Part shown: positions 46,515 to 57,172 of the stretch, piece by piece | How the letters are laid out: each line of letters begins with the position of its first letter | How positions within the stretch are numbered: the first letter of the stretch is position 1 | From: Pleurotus djamor | Lineage: Eukaryota; Basidiomycota; Agaricomycetes; Agaricales; Pleurotaceae | Length of the DNA stretch: 64,000 nt | Assembly: GCA_029747585.1 (NCBI GenBank) | Contig: JAPEVF010000003.1 | Span: forward strand, 186,001 to 250,000 | Reading direction: 5' to 3' | Notes under the pieces: generated by a model | Database searches by the model: none | Told to the model about the DNA's origin: nothing | What the model saw: the letters and a program-made list of their open reading frames with translations, nothing else | Translations under genes and position numbers: made by a program

Positions 46515-48472
46515 TCAAACATTCGCAGGGCCGACTTTCTTCCTCGGAGCTTTCGCAGCCGCAGCAGCATTCTGAGCCTCCATCTTCGCGGCTCTGAGCA
46601 TCGCGCTCTTATTCGGACGAGGGGCAATCGTAGGAGCCATCAAGCTGCTTGGACGTGGTTTGCGTTTGGGCGGGGCAGGTTCGCTCTTCTCCGTACCGTT
46701 GACACCAACGGGAGCCAACGGGGTATGGGCTTTACCGTTCGCATTNACGTTGTTTGTGGTTGGACGGACAAGTGGCTTGGGGGTTGCCGAGGGTGGNCNA
46801 TTGGGTAGCGTTGAAGCGGGACGTGATATAGGACGAGACTGCGGGGCGGGGCGGATAGACGATTGGGAAGCTGGACGGGAGATTTGGTTGATAGAGCTAA
46901 TGGAGTTTCTTCGAGATAGACCGGGCATGACAGGTTCCGTNGGACCTTTGACTATNTCAACGAATACATTAGNATTCNCAGNNTNCNAAGAAAGGTGNNA
47001 GTTNAAGCTGTACTCACACATAAAAGANGAAGGCGGAGCAGCNTCNTTCTGNTGGCGCAACGCCGCGCTTTTGTTGATACGCGGTGCAACAGTCGGTGGC
47101 TTGGACGAAGCAACNGAAATGCTCTCTCTGCGCTTNTGTCCTGGAACNCCTTCAAACGTAACATCGCTAGCCTTCTTCTCTACCGNCTTCGCTTTCGCNG
47201 CAACNGANGACGGCCGAGGTTTATTCGCAGGCGCAGGNGGNGTCAGTCCCAACCGAAGAGACGCCGCNCGTGTCATCCGGGGTGCAATAGTAGGTGCNGC
47301 AGTCGACGCTACCGGTATCGTNTCTGTCCGCTTNTGTCCAGGAACATTAGCGAANGTCTGCGCGAGCCGTTCTTTCGTNGGTGGTGCTCTCGGTCCGACA
47401 TGTACCTTTTCTACGGGCATACCAGCACGGAGGGCTGCCGCGCGCGACATTCGGGGTTTGATGTCCGGTTCGATATGGGTAACAGGTAACTCTCGGGCTC
47501 GGAACGACGGTCTCCCAGACGTCCTGCCGCCGCCGCTCTTCGTACTCCTACTTTCCCCTCCAGCGGTGGAGGTCTCTGTCGCGGTGGAAGCAGCGTAAGA
47601 GTCGCTTTGCGTGTGTTGACGAAGCTCTTCGAGGACAGAGGATGTCACCGAACGCAGTGAATCGAACCGTTCAGATCCCCCTGGTAGTTCAGTGGTGGGG
47701 AACGGAGGGGACGACGCGAAGAGCGACGCAATTTGAATTTCAGCTATCTCAACGTTGGGGGAGCCCATGAATCCGTTGCGTTCAGGTGAGAGGCCGTAGC
47801 GTCCGCGCAAAGTATTGGGTGAGGCAATAGCAGGATCCCGATCGCCCATGAGGGTACTCCAAACTTCAACTGCGCGGTGTCGTTCGAGAACATAAACCCA
47901 AACAGGCCCTCTGCGCAGCGAGTAAGGAAAGCAAAGGTCAGCCCTGGGTGGTAGTAGAACGGGTCAGATAACCCAAAAAAGGGACTCACTCAGCTAGCGC
48001 AGCGGCATCCTCGCCAAAGAGATCCTCCAACGTCTCTGGATCGGTTTCGGTATCGAATACCATCTGGCGCTCCTTCACAATCTAGCCGAAATGAAACAAT
48101 GAGCTCCTCAAAGGGGGGGTGCTAAGTAGAGTATTGGGGGTGGCTTACCTCGAACCCAGACTCCTGGATCTTCGCTTCAACTTCGAATCTATGTTCCAGC
48201 GCATGCGTCTTGATAATGGCCACCGTCCTCGTAATCTTACTCGACGCCGAACGGGACATGGGGGGCATTTGCGGGGTCGGAGGATCCTCCGCAAGGTCGT
48301 CACCGTGAGGAGAAAACATCAACATATTATTAACCGTCTTGTCATTATCCACGTCCAAGTCGTCCTGAGGGAAGGGGATCTCCAGTCCATTCCTACGATC
48401 ATATTGCTGATCACCGAGGGTGCCGTCATGGTTGTCGGCCAGGGAGGACTCTTCGAATTCGTTGAACGCCAT
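46515..48472 (-). CDS. Nucleoside-diphosphate-kinase-like protein lacking the catalytic His, with repeated TIAPRxxKSAxLR tail
   Basis: ATG at 48472 (MAFNEFEESSLADNHDGTLG). The NDK-like domain reads ITRTVAIIKTHALEHRFEVE, IVKERQMVFDTETDPETLED, GPVWVYVLERHRAVEVW, LRGRYGLSPERNGFMGSPNV, then EIAEIQIASLFASSPPFP. In true NDP kinases the last block is N-x-x-H-G-S-D with the phospho-histidine; here the His position is Met (NGFMGSP), so phosphotransfer is unlikely. The C-terminal half is low-complexity with at least four copies of a motif: DIKPRMSRAAALR, TIAPRMTxAASLR, TVAPRINKSAALR and TIAPRPNKSAMLR. Many N characters at 46790-47400 fall in this repeated part, so copy number may be wrong. It ends KKVGPANV at 46515-46517. 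Confidence 0.78.
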
Positions 48473-48892
48473 TCCCAAGTTGATTGTGGAGCCAAAGGAA
48501 GATCAACTTGCTTTGATAATAATAATTAAGGTCGGGANGGGGGAGAAGAGGGGGTGTTTTTAAGCAAAAGAGGGGAAGCAGTTGGATACTAGCAGCGAAA
48601 AAAGAGGTGTGGAAAGGACAAGGCTACAGAAACAAGGTCAAGGTGTTGGAGGAGTTTACAAGAAATATTTCGGTGAGATTCCACGTCAAGGGTCGACAAC
48701 GTGAAAATAGGGGCAACATTTCCTTGTGATCCCTTTTGATGAAGGCAACCACAACGAGGCAGTCAAATGTTTATCCGCGAAACCAATTATAGTGGGTTAT
48801 AATAAGTAGGGGATGTATGGATACAGGTTGTATGTGTGGTCGGTGTGAATAGTTTATGCTCACTCTAATTGAGAAACCCGTGTCCAGGAGTT
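48473..48892. other. Intergenic
   Basis: About 0.4 kb between the TAM41 3' end and the NDK-like start, both minus. It holds the NDK-like promoter; one N at 48538. Nothing else seen. Confidence 0.5.
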
Positions 48893-50266
48893 TTATGACG
48901 AACCTCCAGAGCTCTTCCGCCACTTCCCGATCTTGGCCGCAGAGTATCGGAGGCTCTTGCCAATGCCAGCAGTAACAACGCCCTTCAAGGACTGAATCGT
49001 GGCAGGGTAGCGGACGATCTGGCTGATTTCTGAGTGGGAGTGTACGTCAGTGTGAATTGCGGAGGAGGGGAAGCCAGCGCGAGATCAGCTTACCCTGCAA
49101 CAGCACTTGTGGTAACTTTTCATCTTCAGCCATGTCCATCCAATACGAATTCTCATCGGTCTCGATCGAGTGAACGGCACTTGAACCAGCATAGTGCCCT
49201 TGGATACGCTGCAGCAGGTTTTTAGGGAGCTTCTTCAGGTGGGCCGCGCGGGATTTGGCAGTGTCCTCCTGTTCGATCACACCCTCTCCCACACGCCATC
49301 TAACACCGGGCAACCCAACGACCAGCCGGTAGTACAGTTCTCGGAACTGCGANCCTTGGCGAGAAACGATATTGGCGACTTTGTTGCGATTCTCGGCAGG
49401 AAGGACCATCCTGGGGTCGCCCGCGTACGAGATCGAGGCGATTCGTTCAAAGAGTTCGTTCTCGGGGAAAGATGTGGGTAGCGTGAGGAGGGCTGCGCGT
49501 ACGGCCGATGTGAGGTTGACTTGCTGCGTAAGTCGAACACGGGCGTCGTCTTTGATGATGCGCAGTGGCTTGTGCATGCGTCCGGCGAGGTAGAGCGAGT
49601 TCCAGTTTAGCAAGTCGGAGCAGAGGTTGTCGACCGTCGTAACTCCATACTTGATAGTCTAGTAGAAAATTTATTTATCAGGAGATGTTTCCGGGATATC
49701 TGTCGCATGGAAATACGCACCACATCGTTCATCGGGACATAGGCATTGAACCAAACTCCGGGGCCTATTTCCTCCACTCGACTGACATATGATGAACCCA
49801 GCAGACGAGCATGCAGCGGGTAATGGCTTGGATTCTGATGCATGTTAATGGAATGCCAATGTCCTGGGTGTGTTACAGCAAACATAAAGTCCAGCATGGG
49901 CTTCTTCTCAGCATCTTCCTTCGTAGCATATCCATCCTGCTCGAATACACCTGAGCCATAAGCGAAGGCATACCTTATGGGTGCATCAAAGTTGGCCACG
50001 ATGCTCTCGAGCAGAGCACGCTTTGTCGAGGAGACCGGTAGTAGCTGGTTCCGNCCAAAGGTGGCTGGCAGATTTGGCAGGATTTGCTGGGTATGTGGAG
50101 CTGGAGAACGAGGGCGGGGGTAGAGACGGGTCGATGGCGGTTTCTGAGGTTTGTGAAAGGAGGGTGGTGGAGGCGCATCAGAGCTCGAAGTCGGCACTGC
50201 TTCTGTGGCGAGACACCGGACAGAACGAAGAAGAGGTCGAGCAGGTATTCGTCTGGGCGCGAGCAT
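48893..50266 (-). CDS. Mitochondrial phosphatidate cytidylyltransferase, Tam41 type
   Basis: The N-terminus MLAPRRIPARPLLRSVRCLA is an Arg-rich mitochondrial presequence. The core reads FDAPIRYAFAYGSGVFEQDG (nucleotidyltransferase GSG motif), LDFMFAVTHPGHWHSINMHQ, VWFNAYVPMNDVTIKYGV, DLLNWNSLYLAGRMHKPLRI, DDARVRLTQQVNLTSAVRAA, ELYYRLVVGLPGVRWRVGEG and HLKKLPKNLLQRIQGHY. The last exon EISQIVRYPATIQSLKGVVT ends at TAA 48893-48895. All blocks fit the Tam41/Mmp37 family, the CDP-diacylglycerol synthase of the mitochondrial inner membrane that feeds cardiolipin synthesis. N characters at 49353 and 50054 do not obviously break the frame. Confidence 0.92.
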
Positions 50267-50385
50267 GATGATGGTGTCAAGGGTCAGAAACGCAATTTCC
50301 CTCGCTTCCTGACATATNCGCTTATGTCAGCCTCCTGTTTAACCATTCAGGGGCTCTTGTCGCTTGGACTNCTACNNCGTCTAGT

Positions 50386-50818
50386 NNNNNNNNNNNNNNN
50401 NNNNNNNNNNNNNNNNNNNNNNNNNNNNNNNNNNNNNNNNNNNNNNNNNNNNNNNNNNNNNNNNNNNNNNNNNNNNNNNNNNNNNNNNNNNNNNNNNNNN
50501 NNNNNNNNNNNNNNNNNNNNNNNNNNNNNNNNNNNNNNNNNNNNNNNNNNNNNNNNNNNNNNNNNNNNNNNNNNNNNNNNNNNNNNNNNNNNNNNNNNNN
50601 NNNNNNNNNNNNNNNNNNNNNNNNNNNNNNNNNNNNNNNNNNNNNNNNNNNNNNNNNNNNNNNNNNNNNNNNNNNNNNNNNNNNNNNNNNNNNNNNNNNN
50701 NNNNNNNNNNNNNNNNNNNNNNNNNNNNNNNNNNNNNNNNNNNNNNNNNNNNNNNNNNNNNNNNNNNNNNNNNNNNNNNNNNNNNNNNNNNNNNNNNNNN
50801 NNNNNNNNNNNNNNNNNN
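50386..50818. other. Assembly gap (run of N)
   Basis: 433 consecutive N characters, flanked on the left by more scattered N. Length may be a placeholder. Confidence 0.98.
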
Positions 50819-51616
50819 CAGCTTCCCACTGGGCCTGATTCGCCGTACTCAATGAGCGATGTCCACGGCAAACGATAACATCGGCAATCAACCGGAACCG
50901 CTAATCAATTGAAATGACTCATGCTGACTCGAACAGATGACGAAGCAGCTCGCGAGTCGTCGCNACGNAATTCCTGGACGCAGCCTCTGNGAGTCGATCT
51001 GATATCAGTGCTTGATGTCGATGGGGTCGCTGAACTTTGCGCGGTGATGCTGGTCGTCGTCTCCGCCAAGCGAAGACATACGACAGACAGTGAACACCGC
51101 TTTCCTGGAATAANAAACGTCAGCCGTGTAGAATCCTTGCTTTGATGGCCTCTCGGCTGATGTTCGGAATCTCTAGTTTCTCGTCGAACCCTACGCGNAC
51201 NACCAGAAAGCTGTTGCTCTCGGACANCAGACCACTACTTTGCTGTGCAANATGTACATACGCGCAAGACCAAGTGAATATCAGATGCAATGGACCACAT
51301 GGAAAANGTTAATTACGCATGAGAGACGCTCGATGTCGCCGAGGTTTACGGAGGGGTTTCCGGTACTATGGNACCCCCTTTTGTGAATATCCCAATCTGG
51401 AATATGACTCGANTNGNNGNTNCACTTTTCCTGCTCAATTTCATCGATTTTCAGNCGGGTTTTTGCATTGCAATACGAGTAACGACGGCTGGAGGGACGT
51501 TGGCGGACACTGCATCAACAGGGAAGAGGTTGGAGGCGATGAATGACAAGCCATATGGGCGCTAGGCACCTCTCTGGTGGTGGGAAAGTTCCTGAGTTTG
51601 AAATGGCGTGGAATCT

Positions 51617-51623
51617 TATATAA
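51617..51623 (+). promoter_or_regulatory. TATA box of the bZIP gene
   Basis: TATATAA about 290 bases before the ATG at 51905. Confidence 0.5.
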
Positions 51624-51630
51624 CAAAGCG

Positions 51631-51690
51631 ATGAGTCACGCTGGGCCATTCATCTCTTTCCCCCCAACCACCACTTTACCCAACGTCTAG
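51631..51690 (+). other. Possible upstream ORF of the bZIP gene (19 codons)
   Basis: ATG at 51631 to TAG at 51688. It is the only upstream ATG between the TATA element and the main start at 51905. GCN4/cpc-1 genes are classically controlled by such leader ORFs. If transcription starts about 30 bases past the TATA box the ORF would be left out, so its use depends on the real start site. Confidence 0.35.
51632..51638 (+). promoter_or_regulatory. GCN4/AP-1-type binding site TGAGTCA
   Basis: Exact TGAGTCA, the consensus bound by GCN4-class bZIP proteins, 9 bases past the TATA element of a GCN4-class gene. Suggests autoregulation. Confidence 0.5.
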
Positions 51691-51904
51691 AGCAGTGCTT
51701 TATCACTGTTCCAGCCGGTTTTGGGCTCAGTCGACAAGTCCTCTGAGCTGCTTCGTGAGTTTCCATTTCCCCATTTCCCGTTTCCCGTTTCCCTGTCCCC
51801 CCTCGTCTCCTGTTGCCAAAGCGGTCGAGCGCAAATTTCCGTCGAGAGCCATATCTACCTGTCTCCCAATTTTTGGCTCTCGCAAAGCAGAATTATCTGT
51901 TATC

Positions 51905-53542
51905 ATGCCTCTTGTTATGTCGCGTTCGGCACAAGATATTATCAGACGTGCCAGGAAGTCGCCGGTAACGGTTCGAACCGTGGCCTCGTCTTCCAATGGT
52001 TCGTGGCGATACGTCACCTGCTCGTCGTCCATGCCTTTAGCCGATGGCTATGATGATGGCGACTTGACCGCACAGGACTCTGTCACACCCCTTGATGAAC
52101 AATCAGAACTGACTTGTACATCGTTGGACCGTTTCAGTGAATCTGGGCCGCCTGCAGTGCCGCCGTCAACCACCTCCATACCTGCCACAAGTACCACCGT
52201 AGCCATTTCTTCCACCAGCAACACCGACAATCTATACAAGAATTGCCGTGATGTTCTTCCACTTGTGAATCGCTCGGCCTCTACAGCCTCGTCAACGGTT
52301 ACTCGTCAAACCGGTTTATCAAATACTCTTGAAAGGCAACTTTCAGGCAACCTTAGCTCTCATGGCTCGGTAAAACCCTCAACCACCCGTCCTCGGACGT
52401 TCATCTCCACTGCGGATCTAGCAAACCACTATGGCATCCCCACTATTCTACCACCTGCCCCTCGTCCTACACCTCGTAGACCATCAGATACTGAATCTCC
52501 ACCGGCTGAATACCCAGACTTCACCGCCCTGTCGACCAACTATTTAAATATGCTAAACTCGAAATCTCAAGATAATACTCCGGCTGTCGAGCCGACATCT
52601 CCAGCCATGGACACCGCCAACGTTACTGCCTCGGAGCAGCCTCTGCTGACCGAGGCTGATATTCATAACCTGCTCTTAAACCTCGCAGCAGGTGAGTATC
52701 GGTCGCATCCTGTCCTTGATGATTTTCCAATGCAACCGTCGACAGCCGCATCAACGCCCAGCAACTCGCCGGCGATGCCTCCACCATCCCCCGAATTCTC
52801 CGACTTCCTTACGTCAGCCTCCCCGTTCACCCCGTTCACTCCTTTCGAGGACGAACTCACCACTCCGCTGTTCGCCGACTCTGACATGTTCACTGGCCCC
52901 CTCATCTCTGACGCCGGTTTCGACGATCAACCCTTGTTCGGTGGTGTCGACTTTGAGGACGAACCAATACTGGAGGCGGTGAAACCTGCTCCTCCCCCCG
53001 CTCCCTCAATGCCTGACACGAGCACTTGGCTCACGATGTCTCCAGTCACCCCTTCTCTCGAGACCCTCGACGCTCCTGCTCCCTCTGCATACCCGTCCCC
53101 CGCCGTCGACGGTACTAAGCCCCTACCCCGTCGTCGCAACGCTCCTACGGGGACACGAAAGAATGTTACCCCTGAGTCGTTGGTGCCGCTCGATGCTCCC
53201 ACCCAAGCAAGGAAGTACACTGCGCCTTCGGCTACCTCTCGTAAAGAAATGCCCGTCACCTTCGCTCGCAAGAGAGCTCGTGCTCAAGCGTTTGGTGAAG
53301 AAGAGCAACTCGAGGAGGCCCCTGGTCCCAACGCTACCGAAAAGGAGCAGATCGAGTGGAAGCGTCGCCAGAACACACTCGCTGCGCGCAAGAGCCGAAA
53401 GCGCAAGTTGGAACACCAGCAGCTCTTGGAGGATCAAGTCCAGGACCTGGCCTCGGAACGTGACAAGTGGAAGACGCGGGCCTTGACTCTTCAGAACATG
53501 CTCCACAGTCATGGCATCCCGTTCACTCAGTTCACCGATTGA
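51905..53542 (+). CDS. bZIP transcription factor of the GCN4/Cpc1 class
   Basis: Intronless, about 545 residues from ATG at 51905 (MPLVMSRSAQDIIRRARKSP; a second ATG at 51917 is possible). The frame is open further upstream but without an ATG. A Ser/Thr/Pro-rich N-terminal half is followed by acidic, hydrophobic-dotted segments (FTPFEDELTTPLFADSDMF; GGVDFEDEPILEAV) like GCN4 activation domains. The C-terminus has the basic region WKRRQNTLAARKSRKRKLEH (N-x3-A-x3-SR signature) and a short zipper (LLEDQVQDLASERDKWKTRA then LTLQNML), ending HGIPFTQFTD. The class is the general amino-acid control regulator, activated on amino-acid starvation. The bZIP end position and zipper length match GCN4. Confidence 0.92.
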   Translation: MPLVMSRSAQDIIRRARKSPVTVRTVASSSNGSWRYVTCSSSMPLADGYDDGDLTAQDSVTPLDEQSELTCTSLDRFSESGPPAVPPSTTSIPATSTTVAISSTSNTDNLYKNCRDVLPLVNRSASTASSTVTRQTGLSNTLERQLSGNLSSHGSVKPSTTRPRTFISTADLANHYGIPTILPPAPRPTPRRPSDTESPPAEYPDFTALSTNYLNMLNSKSQDNTPAVEPTSPAMDTANVTASEQPLLTEADIHNLLLNLAAGEYRSHPVLDDFPMQPSTAASTPSNSPAMPPPSPEFSDFLTSASPFTPFTPFEDELTTPLFADSDMFTGPLISDAGFDDQPLFGGVDFEDEPILEAVKPAPPPAPSMPDTSTWLTMSPVTPSLETLDAPAPSAYPSPAVDGTKPLPRRRNAPTGTRKNVTPESLVPLDAPTQARKYTAPSATSRKEMPVTFARKRARAQAFGEEEQLEEAPGPNATEKEQIEWKRRQNTLAARKSRKRKLEHQQLLEDQVQDLASERDKWKTRALTLQNMLHSHGIPFTQFTD

Positions 53543-54447
53543 GGTGCTCACGAATAGACCATTTAATATCCCTTTCCCCCCTTTCCCCGTTCTTGGACTG
53601 TTGTCGAGCCATACATCATTTTTTGGTATCGACCTTCGATTGCTCCTTGTATTTTTATATATCATTCCCCATCCCTCATTCCCCCTTCCCACTTGTTGGA
53701 GCATCGTCGTACCCCCCTTCCCCCACAAANCCTGCTCTGTTATGTGCTTTCGTTTTGACCTCCCAATTTACTATCTGCCCATCTACTTANTGTTCAAAAG
53801 TCATTACCCTATATGTCTCCCTCAGTAGCTCCTCCCCCGTTCCCTCGTCCCCCCGTTCCATTTTATGCCCCACTCATAGCTACGAAAAGTCTCTTATGTC
53901 CAAAGCCTTTCTGTGTCCCCTCGTATCTCCCGATCCCTATCCCCCGTCCGCAACTCTCGTTCGTATCCCTGTGTCTGTACGCCTCCAATTGGGGCCGTTA
54001 TACCGAGAAATCTAGTCCCATTTGTGTTGCGCAAAATCGATTCTGTTCTGTGTGATTGTTAGAATAATTCGCATGGGCAGTGAATTCGAAGACTGCTCGC
54101 TATTTTGCGACTTGTGACCTCTTGTGACTACTTGCCGATCTTGCCTATTAGCATCAACAGCGAATGTCCCTTTTTTCTGAATGGCTACGCAAGTGGTGTG
54201 GTCCCCTCACGCCGGTCCTCCTCGTTCAATGAGCCAAGGATGGCAGGTTGAGCTCGGTCGTTAGTGTCGAACCTCGGTTCCGTGCTTATCAGTAAGTCGG
54301 GGATCGGTGAACCCACAGTTGAAGACTGCTATCTTCCTTCACTCATGGTTATGGGGCCTCGGCGCTCAGCCTTCAATAGTACTGGATGACTGGAACGACG
54401 AAGCTGCGCGTGGATCGAGGCGACGACAAAGGATAACGACATGGATT
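53543..54447. other. Intergenic between convergent genes
   Basis: 3' flank of the bZIP gene, very pyrimidine-rich near 53570-53720, with N characters at 53730 and 53790. No gene recognised. Confidence 0.5.
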
Positions 54448-55134
54448 TTACGGACTTCCCTGCTCTGCAGCCTGCTCCCTACGTTTCTCGAAAGGAACGA
54501 CGTCTGGATCTTCTGCGGGAATCATTCCCCAGCCGTTGTCGCGGATGGTTTCAACGTGGGGGGAGACTCTCAACGCAAGCAATTGTTCGTCAGTCAACGG
54601 TGCTGGTCCCAGTCAGTTAGTTATGCAGGGAAGCAGGAGCGCAATTCCTCAGTCTCACCAAAGAAACCATGCTGACCCGGTCCAAAGTTCCAATTTGAGC
54701 TCGGCTTGATTCCAAGGTCCCGGAGAATCTCTAATCTCGGGGCGTCATCTCGAAGATGGATTGAATAAGAAAGTGTGGGGAGGTTGTCAGGATTGTAATC
54801 TGGAGCTTTAATGACGGGTTTTATGTAGCAGGGAGGCTCGACTTTGGCTGTCCGACCCAATCAACATTCCGAGGTGACAGACTATACGAGGTGAAACGGA
54901 GACTGACCTTGCCCTGCTGGGTTACTGGGTCGGGCAGACATTTCCGACCAGGGGGTTGCTTGCCATTCTGGCAACTTGAAAGAGTTGTGTCTTTCTGTGC
55001 GCAATGCAATGTAAGTCCAGCATGTGGTTGTGAGCTTCTGTCATGGGGCGTAGAGGCGCACGTTGTGTTGCTCGAATATGTGCGACCGCGAGGCGGCCTC
55101 TGATAAGTCGTGAACGAGATAGTGATGTTAACAT
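54448..55134 (-). CDS. Small I9-inhibitor-like protein with Arg-rich N-terminus (pair member A)
   Basis: ATG at 55134 opens MLTSLSRSRLIRGRLAVAHI, an amphipathic Arg/Ser/Leu start that looks like a mitochondrial presequence. A large middle exon gives VEPPCYIKPVIKAPDYNPDN, LPTLSYSIHLRDDAPRLEIL and WNFGPGQHGFFGE; the last exon gives LTDEQLLALRVSPHVETIRD and ends EKRREQAAEQGSP at 54448-54450. The pattern F-x-GF-x-(intron)-LTD-x-x-L-x-LR-x-x-P-x-V matches the end of peptidase-inhibitor-I9/subtilisin-propeptide folds; this is my inference from motif shape. It is a paralogue of the divergent neighbour at 55531-56161. Exon 1 to exon 2 junction (near 54845-54905) is uncertain. Confidence 0.65.
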
Positions 55135-55530
55135 CAGAGGTGCTGGCACAGAGAACAGGATAAAGGTGACTCAGGTCGCCGCGCAAGCAATCCATTTGCT
55201 CCTATCCGTCGTACAATCGCACTTCGCTGGTCAGGGACCCTATTGAAGTCGCTCCTTCCACAAAGTTTTCTCAGTCTATCACTGGCCGAATACGAAGTCA
55301 TAATGCGAAATGCTGGACCTGGGCATATTGTTCTAGCTTTTGTAGAATGACTTTGTTGTTGGACGCTTGACGGTGGTGTCGGATGACGCTACTGTTTCGA
55401 AGTTCGACCCCCTGCCTCCTATATATATTCTCACACCCCTGCAATTCTGCGGGCCGAACCCCCAACGAACCCCTCGACTTTGACCACCACAATACCAGCG
55501 CAATTTCCACAGGTCGCTGCAGTTCCAGTC
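55135..55530. promoter_or_regulatory. Shared divergent promoter of the I9-like pair
   Basis: 396 bases between two head-to-head paralogues. A TATATATAT run lies at 55420-55430, toward the plus gene. It also includes a TGACTCA at about 55168, a GCN4/AP-1-type heptamer, which may be chance. Confidence 0.5.
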
Positions 55531-56161
55531 ATGTTTATGGAAAGGATACGAGCTGGGATGCTCCGTTTTCAGCCATGGGCTTCAGCCCTGCTATCACGCC
55601 CACGGCGCAACACCGTGACCACTGGTATGATACGTTCAGAATATTGTACATGTTCGGAATCACTAAACACGTTCAACTAACATATATGAGCAGAAAAACT
55701 TATTCCTCCGTCGGCCCACATTGAAGCTGGTGCTGGACCAGCCATCAGGAACGGGCGTGGTCAGTACCATTTGAGCCCGTTCACTCCTATGCTTCTCAAC
55801 AAACTGTTCAATTTTCATCCGAAATTCACAGGAGACGAGTCGCAACTCGTGCCCATCGAGGGGGCCAATGCCCCGCACCTTAAGAAGGACGAGGAGGAAG
55901 GCTGGGTTACTGTTTTCATCAAACCTGGTGTTTCCAGGCTCGACCTATTTCAAGAACTACGGGTAAACCCGAAGTATTCCTGGGGCTATGGAAGGTATTC
56001 AAAGTTCGATGGATTTTGCGGTGAGCCTAATGATATCTGTGTTCCATTCATCTACTGACATCACCCCAGACAAGATCACTGACTCCGAATTATCGAATAT
56101 TCGACGCTCACCGCAAGTCCAGCGCATAATTCGGCAGAAATTCCATCCAAACATGCAATGA
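55531..56161 (+). CDS. Small I9-inhibitor-like protein (pair member B)
   Basis: ATG at 55531 (MFMERIRAGMLRFQPWASAL then LSRPRRNTVTT), again Arg-rich and presequence-like. After an intron (55633 to about 55693) it reads KLIPPSAHIEAGAGPAIRNG, YHLSPFTPMLLNKLFNFHPK, EEGWVTVFIKPGVSRLDLFQ and YSKFDGFC; after a second intron ITDSELSNIRRSPQVQRIIR with stop at 56159-56161. It aligns block for block with member A: FIKPGVSRLDLF with HLRDDAPRLEIL, NPKYSWGYG with KPSSNWNFG, FDGFC with HGFFG, and ITDSEL with LTDEQL. Function unknown. Confidence 0.7.
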
Positions 56162-57172
56162 TGAGGTTTAAAGTGCAGAGTTCTACAGTCTCGGTACTTT
56201 GTCTCTGAATCCCGATGTTGTTCATTTCGAATCGTCTGAGAAATTAACCTCCCCTCACAATCCCCTCAGAATTTATCTATGCTGCTTATACACAAAGTTG
56301 GCTCTCCTCTCTATTTCCTTAGACAATCCTTAGNATGCCCATTTTTGGGCAGCAGGTACTTCTGGGTTAGCCATTGGAACAATTCCAAAGCCGAATACAG
56401 GATAAATAGCGACAAGTCCGAGGTGCACTAAGATGTGGTATTTTACTCTGTCTTCATGTGCGACTCTGGAGATCGGGAACTTGTGTCTTCTAGCCAGTAC
56501 GTTATTCTCCACTTTTGCCTATAATCTGGAGCTAAGAATTGGTTTTACGCGGGCGAGACGATAGGTAGCGAGACAGAAAGCAGCTTTCTTTACTCCGCCC
56601 GCTGAAGAATCGAGGATTCTGGACGCGGAGCGTCCTCAGGCCTTAGAGACGCGGTCTACCAAGACATAGTGATGAAGGCGCCAACGCGGCCTGGCTACAA
56701 ATGACCCAGATGTCTCAGTCGGACAACACCGTGAGCTGGTCTCCGACGACACCTCACGGCCCCTTTGACAAAAAGGGTGGCGAAGAGACGATTCGGCCTC
56801 TCATTTGAATGGTTCTATAGTACTACGACAATTGGCCTCACTGGTCCCCCACCTCTGGTTATCTCCGCGACCACAGTCTAGCTGGACTACGTCTTCAGCT
56901 TCAGGAGCCATTGCCACCTATCGCTCATGGTCTCACAGTGACATTGTCCTCGTAGAATACCTCGATCAACATATGTTAAGCCACACCACAACCACCAACA
57001 AAACGAAGTGGTGGTCGCTTGCTCATTGTCCGTCTCGTTGGCAGCATGGCCATGGTCAAAGAGATACTACTGTCGCCACATGATGGACTGACTATCGCTT
57101 GTGTTCTTAGGTCGTAGGTATAAAAAGGCTCGACGTTCCGTCCTTCATCCTATAGACGTTCTCGCCGCTAGG
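56162..57172. other. Intergenic, 1 kb
   Basis: 3' flank of pair member B and 5' flank of the F-box gene. N at 56334. TATA at 57119-57126. No gene recognised. Confidence 0.55.
57119..57126 (+). promoter_or_regulatory. TATA box of the first F-box gene
   Basis: TATAAAAA 54 bases before the ATG at 57173. Confidence 0.6.

Larger units (their letters stand above)
50267..51904. other. Intergenic with assembly gap; bZIP gene 5' region
   Basis: An uncaptured gap lies at 50386-50818, and N-rich low-quality sequence at 50960-51420. No gene is supported there. From 51600 the promoter and leader of the bZIP gene begin: TATA at 51617, a GCN4-type site at 51632 and a short upstream ORF at 51631-51690. The leader is pyrimidine-rich near 51765-51800. 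Confidence 0.5.
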
